9,144 nucleotides of DNA, taken from an uncultured Coriobacteriaceae bacterium (GTDB lineage Bacteria; Actinomycetota; Coriobacteriia; Coriobacteriales; Atopobiaceae). The notes under the pieces were generated by a model that did not search any database, was not told the origin of the DNA, and saw only the letters and a list, made by a program, of their open reading frames with translations. Below are positions 6,266 through 9,144 of the stretch, one piece after another; the first letter of the stretch is position 1; each line of letters starts with the position of its first letter. The position numbers and the translations under genes were made by a program. The stretch is from contig CANBCO010000008.1 in the NCBI GenBank assembly GCA_947367165.1, positions 1 to 9,144 of the forward strand, in the 5' to 3' direction.

Positions 6266-7312
6266 AAACTGACTCAAAAATCTCATGTCGTTTTGCACGA
6301 GCTCTCTAATGTCGCCCAAGCCATAGCGCAAACACGCCACGCGCTCAGCTCCCATGCCAAAAGCAAAACCGCTGTATTCTTCAGGGTCAATACCTGCGTT
6401 TATGAGAACCTGCTCATCCACTATGCCGCAACCCAGAACCTCAATCCAGCCTTCACCCTTGCAAAACTTGCAACCCGAGCCGCCGCATGCCGCACAGCTT
6501 ACGTCAAGCTCGCAACTTGGCTCGGTAAAAGGAAAGAAATGCGGCCGATACCTTGTCTTTCGCTCCTCGCCAAAGATTGCCTTTGCAAAGTAGTCCAACG
6601 TGCCTTTAAGGTCTGCAAACGTGATACCTTTGTCAACAACTAACCCTTCTATCTGGGTAAACTGCGGCAAGTGCGAGGCATCTGCGGTGTCAGGCCTAAA
6701 GACCTTTCCAGGGCAAAGCACATAAATGGGCGGCTTTTGCGCCTGCATAGTGCGCATCTGCACAGGCGATGTCTGTGTGCGAAGTAGCAAGTCGCTTACC
6801 TGGTTGTTCTCTCGGCTAGTTTTCACATAAAACGTGTCCCGAGGCGAGCGACTTGGGTGATCTGCCGGCGTATTAAGCGAGGTAAAATTAAAGTACTCGG
6901 TCTCGACGTAAGGGCCGTCGACGATTGTGTAGCCAAGACCTATAAAAAGATTTTCAATCTCCTGGACAATCTGGGTAATAACGTGCGCGTGCCCTTGCGC
7001 ATACGGACGCGCCGGAAGCGTGACGTCAATCGTGCCTTCTGCAATGCGCTCCTCTAAAGCCGCCGCCTCCAAGATTTCTTTTTGGGCAGCAAGCGCAGAC
7101 TCAAGCTCTTTTTGGGCAGCATTTACAAGCTTTCCTATAAGCGGACGCTCTTCTGGGCTCACTTCTTTCATGGATCTAAGGATTTTTGTGAGCGTACCTT
7201 TCTTTCCGAGAAACCCAAGCCGTACTTCCTCGAGAGCTTCTGGTGAGGCGGCCTGCTTAAGGGCGGCTAGGCCATCGGTTTTGATTTGCTCAATGTTTTC
7301 TTGGACACCCAT
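6263..7312 (-). CDS. pheS: Phenylalanyl-tRNA synthetase alpha subunit
   Basis: Catalytic subunit of PheRS, a class II synthetase. 349 residues, normal length. An N-terminal helical region (about 1-90), expected to form the tRNA-binding coiled coil, includes RLGFLGKKGTLT. Class II motif 1 is around 127-155 (GPYVETEYFNF, NTPADHPSR), motif 2 around 178-224 (RTQTSPVQMR, GKVFRPDTADASH) and motif 3 at 315-336 (GFAFGMGAERVACLRYG). A317 matches E. coli Ala294, the residue that sets the size of the amino-acid pocket. Four cysteines, C273, C276, C281 and C284, sit in a CxxC-x4-CxxC loop between EPS and GWIEVLGCG; this loop is common in Gram-positive PheS. The usual GMVHP after it reads GIVDE here. The ATG at 7312 follows GGAG on the minus strand (7318-7321). 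A terminator-like hairpin lies just upstream. Confidence 0.97.
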   Translation of the reverse strand: MGVQENIEQIKTDGLAALKQAASPEALEEVRLGFLGKKGTLTKILRSMKEVSPEERPLIGKLVNAAQKELESALAAQKEILEAAALEERIAEGTIDVTLPARPYAQGHAHVITQIVQEIENLFIGLGYTIVDGPYVETEYFNFTSLNTPADHPSRSPRDTFYVKTSRENNQVSDLLLRTQTSPVQMRTMQAQKPPIYVLCPGKVFRPDTADASHLPQFTQIEGLVVDKGITFADLKGTLDYFAKAIFGEERKTRYRPHFFPFTEPSCELDVSCAACGGSGCKFCKGEGWIEVLGCGIVDEQVLINAGIDPEEYSGFAFGMGAERVACLRYGLGDIRELVQNDMRFLSQF

Positions 7313-7338
7313 CTTTGCTCCGCTTCTTCTGCTTTATG

Positions 7339-7368
7339 AAAAACGGGCGCGTGCTGAGGTGGCGCCCG
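7339..7368 (-). terminator. Intrinsic terminator after tRNA-Thr, within the pheS leader
   Basis: On the minus strand CGGGCGC (7368-7362) pairs perfectly with GCGCCCG (7350-7344) around an 11-nt loop, followed by TTTTT (7343-7339). It lies 11 nt after the tRNA CCA end and its T-run ends 26 nt before the pheS ATG. It should end the tRNA-Thr transcript, and would act as an attenuator for any transcript reading into pheS. Confidence 0.8.
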
Positions 7369-7373
7369 CTCTT

Positions 7374-7402
7374 ATTATCTGGAGCTGATGACAGGACTTG
7401 AA
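7374..7402 (-). promoter_or_regulatory. Possible pheST promoter overlapping the 3' end of tRNA-Thr
   Basis: GATAAT (7379-7374) is a near-consensus -10 box, placed just after the tRNA CCA. A weak -35, TTCAAG (7402-7397), lies 17 bp upstream, but it is part of the conserved tRNA T-loop and so may resemble a promoter by chance. If used, the RNA would start just before the terminator hairpin. Confidence 0.25.
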
Positions 7403-7455
7403 CCTGCAACCTGCTGATTACAAGTCAGCTGCTCTACCAATTGAGCCACATCAGC
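7380..7455 (-). tRNA. tRNA-Thr (anticodon UGU), CCA encoded
   Basis: 76 nt including an encoded CCA. The acceptor arms GCTGATG and CATCAGC pair perfectly over 7 bp, with T as discriminator base. The D arm is GCTC/GAGC with loop AATTGGTA. The anticodon stem is GCTGA/TCAGC with loop CTTGTAA, giving U33 and anticodon TGT, which reads the Thr codon ACA. The variable loop is AGGTT. The T arm is GCAGG/CCTGT (one G-T pair) with loop TTCAAGT. All conserved positions fit. It lies between rae1 and pheS and is followed by an intrinsic terminator. Confidence 0.97.
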
Positions 7456-7467
7456 TTGTGGGTACTT

Positions 7468-7473
7468 ATCTTA
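7468..7473 (-). promoter_or_regulatory. Possible -10 box for tRNA-Thr
   Basis: TAAGAT on the minus strand lies 12 nt before the mature 5' end of the tRNA, a suitable place for a tRNA promoter -10. No good -35 is seen 16-18 bp upstream (CACACG region). Weak evidence. Confidence 0.25.
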
Positions 7474-7528
7474 CACCACTTTTGCGTGTTCGTGTGGTGG
7501 CATTGTGACGCGGGCGCAAGGGGATGAA

Positions 7529-7555
7529 ATTAAACAAGTGAGACCTATTGTTCAA
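7529..7555 (-). promoter_or_regulatory. Possible sigma-70-like promoter upstream of tRNA-Thr
   Basis: On the minus strand TTGAAC (7555-7550) and TTTAAT (7534-7529) resemble -35 and -10 boxes with a short 15-bp spacer; TAATTT gives a 17-bp spacer with a poorer match. It sits after the rae1 terminator and about 70 nt before the tRNA, so it could drive tRNA-Thr and, by read-through, pheST. Confidence 0.3.
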
Positions 7556-7566
7556 GAACGGAAGGC

Positions 7567-7596
7567 AAAACACCACATTAGGGCAATGCTGTGGTG
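7567..7596 (-). terminator. Probable intrinsic terminator of the cysS-rlmB-rae1 operon
   Basis: On the minus strand CACCACA (7596-7590) pairs with TGTGGTG (7577-7571) around a 12-nt loop, followed by TTTT (7570-7567). It lies 21 nt after the rae1 stop. The stem is short and the T-run has only four bases, so it may be leaky. Confidence 0.55.
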
Positions 7597-7617
7597 AACA
7601 AAGGCAGGCCACGGCCC

Positions 7618-8178
7618 TTACAGCTCACTTTTGCCTTCCACAAACGCGCGCAACTTGGCATAGACGGAAGGATCCAAGCGATCTCCAAGCGTCATCTTCT
7701 GCACGGTCTCTTCTTCCATGAACTCTGCCGCCAACTCCGCCGCCTCACCCGCATCTTCCAGCACTTTTGTAGCCGAGAAAATCTCCGCTCCGGCTCCCGC
7801 GCATGTCGCCCGCACAGCTGCATCGTTTGTCGCAACCACCACATCCCTGCCTTTATGCAGCGCTTCACTACAAAGCCGCTCGATTACCGCATCGGCACTT
7901 TCACCATGCCGAGAAAACACAACCCTGACCCCCGCCACGCAACTTTCCGCATCCAGCACCCCAATATTGCGTCCACTATCAAACACAACCACCAACTCAT
8001 AGCTCGCTTTATACGCCGCAGCCAGCCGAGAAACCAGCCCATTTCGCGCTGTTTCATATGGGTCGATTGCCTCGGCGTCATCGGTGCGCCTAGCTTCTTG
8101 CGCCCCGGCACCACCTGCAGTAACACCGCCGCGCGCAAAGAGCACGTTATACCCATCTACCAGCAGTAAAGCTCTCAC
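7618..8178 (-). CDS. rae1: NYN/PIN-like ribonuclease of the YacP/Rae1 family
   Basis: Predicted endoribonuclease; the B. subtilis member Rae1 cuts mRNA on the ribosome. I place the start at GTG 8178, giving 186 residues, because the domain begins at once (MRALLLVDGYNVL) and GGAGGT lies 9 nt upstream. The open frame extends to 8331, but that stretch overlaps the rlmB C-terminus and has no domain. Likely metal-binding acids of the NYN fold are D8 (LLVDGYN), D67 (VVVFDSG), D96 (ESADAVIE) and D119 (VATNDAAV). A Gly/Ala and acidic segment at about 17-38 looks longer than in the B. subtilis protein as I remember it. The rlmB stop lies 64 nt upstream; cysS-rlmB-yacP order also occurs in Bacillus, which supports the assignment. 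Ribosome-dependent activity is inferred from the family. Confidence 0.85.
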   Translation of the reverse strand: MRALLLVDGYNVLFARGGVTAGGAGAQEARRTDDAEAIDPYETARNGLVSRLAAAYKASYELVVVFDSGRNIGVLDAESCVAGVRVVFSRHGESADAVIERLCSEALHKGRDVVVATNDAAVRATCAGAGAEIFSATKVLEDAGEAAELAAEFMEEETVQKMTLGDRLDPSVYAKLRAFVEGKSEL

Positions 8179-8187
8179 AGAAACCGC

Positions 8188-8193
8188 ACCTCC
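8188..8193 (-). promoter_or_regulatory. Ribosome-binding site deciding the rae1 GTG start
   Basis: GGAGGT on the minus strand, 9 nt before GTG 8178. It supports a start there and not at the ATG 8331 of the longer open frame. Confidence 0.7.
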
Positions 8194-8242
8194 GCCAGAA
8201 CAGCCGCTCTCACCGCACGCAACACTCCAACCGCCCGCCTCC

Positions 8243-8968
8243 TTAGCGTCTGCATTGCCGCGCCCATTCGTAGACAAACACCGTTGCTGCCTGCGCCACA
8301 TTAAGCGACTCAATCTTGCCAGTTTGCTCAATACGCACGCACATATCGGCGTGCTTAAGTAAACCTGCGCTCACGCCTTTTTGCTCAGATCCCATCACAA
8401 AACAGGCGCGGCCGCTCACATCACACGCATCTAGCGTATCGTCAGCATGCTCACTTGCAGCACTCACCCAAAACCCTGCACTTTTGAGCTCTTCCACCAC
8501 AGAAGCCAAGTTAGTCACGCGCACAATGGGAAGCGAAAACACAGCTCCTGCACTTGTTTTGTATGCTCCTGCTCCCACCTCGGCACTTCTGTCTTTAGGA
8601 ATAACTATCCCACTTGCACCCAGCACCTCAGCCGAGCGCGCAATTGCCCCCAAATTCCCCTCGTCCACAATGTGGTCCAGCACAAGCACGCATGCATCAC
8701 GTTTTCCTTCACACGCTTTTAAAAGCGCATCCAACGGTGCATACTCATACGCCGCAATCTGACAGATTATCCCTTGGTGCGCGCCCCGCTTGCTCAGCTT
8801 GTTAAGCCGCGCCTGGTCTGCCCGCTCAACAGACACCCCAGCTCGCTTTAAAGCCGCCCTCAACTCGCCTGCATCCTGGGCATCTTTTCGCATAAACGCC
8901 CGCTCAAACGGAACGCCAGCTAAAAGTGCCTCTAAAACCGCATGCTTTCCTTCGATATAGCGCGCCAC
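8243..8968 (-). CDS. rlmB: 23S rRNA 2'-O-ribose methyltransferase of the RlmB/TrmH (SPOUT) family, GTG start
   Basis: SAM-dependent SPOUT methyltransferase; the E. coli member RlmB methylates G2251 in the 23S rRNA P-loop. 241 residues, normal length. The N-terminal substrate-binding domain (about 1-75) opens with YIEGKHAVLEALL and includes AHQGIICQIA (63-72). The catalytic domain carries motif 1 at 98-126 with LDHIVDEGNLGAIARSAE, where N105 and R111 match the conserved Asn and catalytic Arg. Motif 2 is VMGSEQKGV (191-199) with conserved E195. Motif 3 is IESLNVAQAA (219-228), part of the trefoil knot that binds SAM. The GTG start at 8968 has a near-perfect AAAGGAGGT 6 nt upstream, fused to the cysS stop. 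The exact target nucleotide is inferred; a tRNA-directed SPOUT paralogue cannot be fully excluded, but the position between cysS and rae1 supports RlmB. Confidence 0.9.
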   Translation of the reverse strand: MARYIEGKHAVLEALLAGVPFERAFMRKDAQDAGELRAALKRAGVSVERADQARLNKLSKRGAHQGIICQIAAYEYAPLDALLKACEGKRDACVLVLDHIVDEGNLGAIARSAEVLGASGIVIPKDRSAEVGAGAYKTSAGAVFSLPIVRVTNLASVVEELKSAGFWVSAASEHADDTLDACDVSGRACFVMGSEQKGVSAGLLKHADMCVRIEQTGKIESLNVAQAATVFVYEWARQCRR

Positions 8969-8973
8969 AAGTT

Positions 8974-8983
8974 ACCTCCTTTA
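8974..8983 (-). promoter_or_regulatory. rlmB ribosome-binding site fused to the cysS stop codon
   Basis: TAAAGGAGGT on the minus strand holds the cysS TAA stop (8983-8981) and a near-perfect anti-SD match, and decides the rlmB GTG start. It shows coupled translation of cysS and rlmB. Confidence 0.8.
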
Positions 8984-9144
8984 GGCATCCCGAGAAATAA
9001 TCCGCGTGCCTTGCGCACCATCTTCAACTACAAACCCTGCAGCTTGGATAGCATCTCTGATGGCGTCCGCACGAGCCCAATCGCGGTTTTCTCGGGCACT
9101 TGCACGAGTTGAAAGCAAAGCAGAAGAAGCCTCGTCAGCATTCT
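8981..9144 (-). CDS. cysS: Cysteinyl-tRNA synthetase, C-terminal end (5' part outside window)
   Basis: Only the last 53 full codons and the TAA stop are present. The translated end reads LLSTRASARENRDWARADAI, then RDAIQAAGFVVEDGAQGTRI. This matches the C-terminal helical domain of CysRS, whose signature is about R..AR..KDWA.AD.IRD.L...GI.LED...GT. The catalytic domain (HIGH, KMSKS and zinc ligands) lies outside the window and cannot be checked. Its position directly before rlmB and rae1 repeats the Gram-positive gene order and supports the call. Confidence 0.88.
   Translation of the reverse strand, partial: NADEASSALLSTRASARENRDWARADAIRDAIQAAGFVVEDGAQGTRIISRDA

Noticed and set aside
7474..7499. 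Hairpin CACCAC/GTGGTG just upstream of tRNA-Thr as a terminator
   Set aside because: Only 6 bp, a long loop and no T-run; it probably reflects chance similarity to the CACCACA stem near 7571.
7313..7617. T-box riboswitch or Phe-rich leader peptide controlling pheST
   Set aside because: The space before pheS is filled by the tRNA gene and a simple terminator; no T-box sequence and no run of Phe codons after a start was found.
7591..8169. 192-codon plus-strand open frame antisense to rae1
   Set aside because: Shadow of the real minus-strand gene; His/Arg/Pro-rich composition and no domain.
8179..8331. N-terminal 51-residue extension of the rae1 open frame up to an ATG at 8331
   Set aside because: It overlaps the end of rlmB, has no domain character, and the NYN domain begins exactly at the GTG 8178 with a good ribosome-binding site.
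1..9144. CRISPR array, insertion sequence, toxin-antitoxin or defence genes
   Set aside because: No spaced direct repeats, transposase motifs or defence-type domains; apart from one PLC-like gene all coding sequences are conserved housekeeping genes.

Overview
This window is an ordinary bacterial housekeeping region of roughly even base composition, with tightly packed genes, strong Shine-Dalgarno sequences and some GTG starts. Gene order and protein style fit a Gram-positive bacterium. The cysS-rlmB-rae1 order is also found in Firmicutes, and several proteins look like those of Coriobacteriia (low- to mid-GC Actinobacteria). The taxonomic guess is tentative and comes from memory of family sequences, not from a search.

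Layout. Positions 1-2665 hold a plus-strand run: the C-terminal part of the ribosome-biogenesis GTPase engB, then cysK (cysteine synthase), thyA (thymidylate synthase of the Bacillus/phage phi3T type) and folA (dihydrofolate reductase). Gaps are 9-22 nt, so this is probably one operon. ThyA turns methylene-tetrahydrofolate into dihydrofolate and FolA reduces it back, so the last two genes form a dTMP-synthesis pair. Positions 2666-2997 are a 332-bp convergent intergenic region with a perfect 14-bp inverted repeat and no gene I can recognise.

Positions 2998-9144 are all minus strand. In transcription order they are: the end of cysS (cysteinyl-tRNA synthetase), rlmB (23S rRNA 2'-O-methyltransferase family), a YacP/Rae1-type NYN-domain ribonuclease, tRNA-Thr(UGU) with encoded CCA, pheS, pheT, and a zinc-dependent phospholipase C-like protein of unknown role that starts 4 nt after pheT. 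Most of these genes serve translation: aminoacylation (CysS, PheST), a threonine tRNA, rRNA modification (RlmB) and probable ribosome-linked mRNA decay (Rae1).

The points most worth a second look are: a good intrinsic terminator between tRNA-Thr and pheS, only 26 nt from the pheS start codon; the unexplained hairpin after folA; the loss of the usual active-site-loop tryptophan in DHFR; a second in-frame stop after thyA that is fused to the folA ribosome-binding site; and the coupling of a metal-hydrolase-like gene to pheT. I found no mobile element, CRISPR array, defence island or clearly new system.
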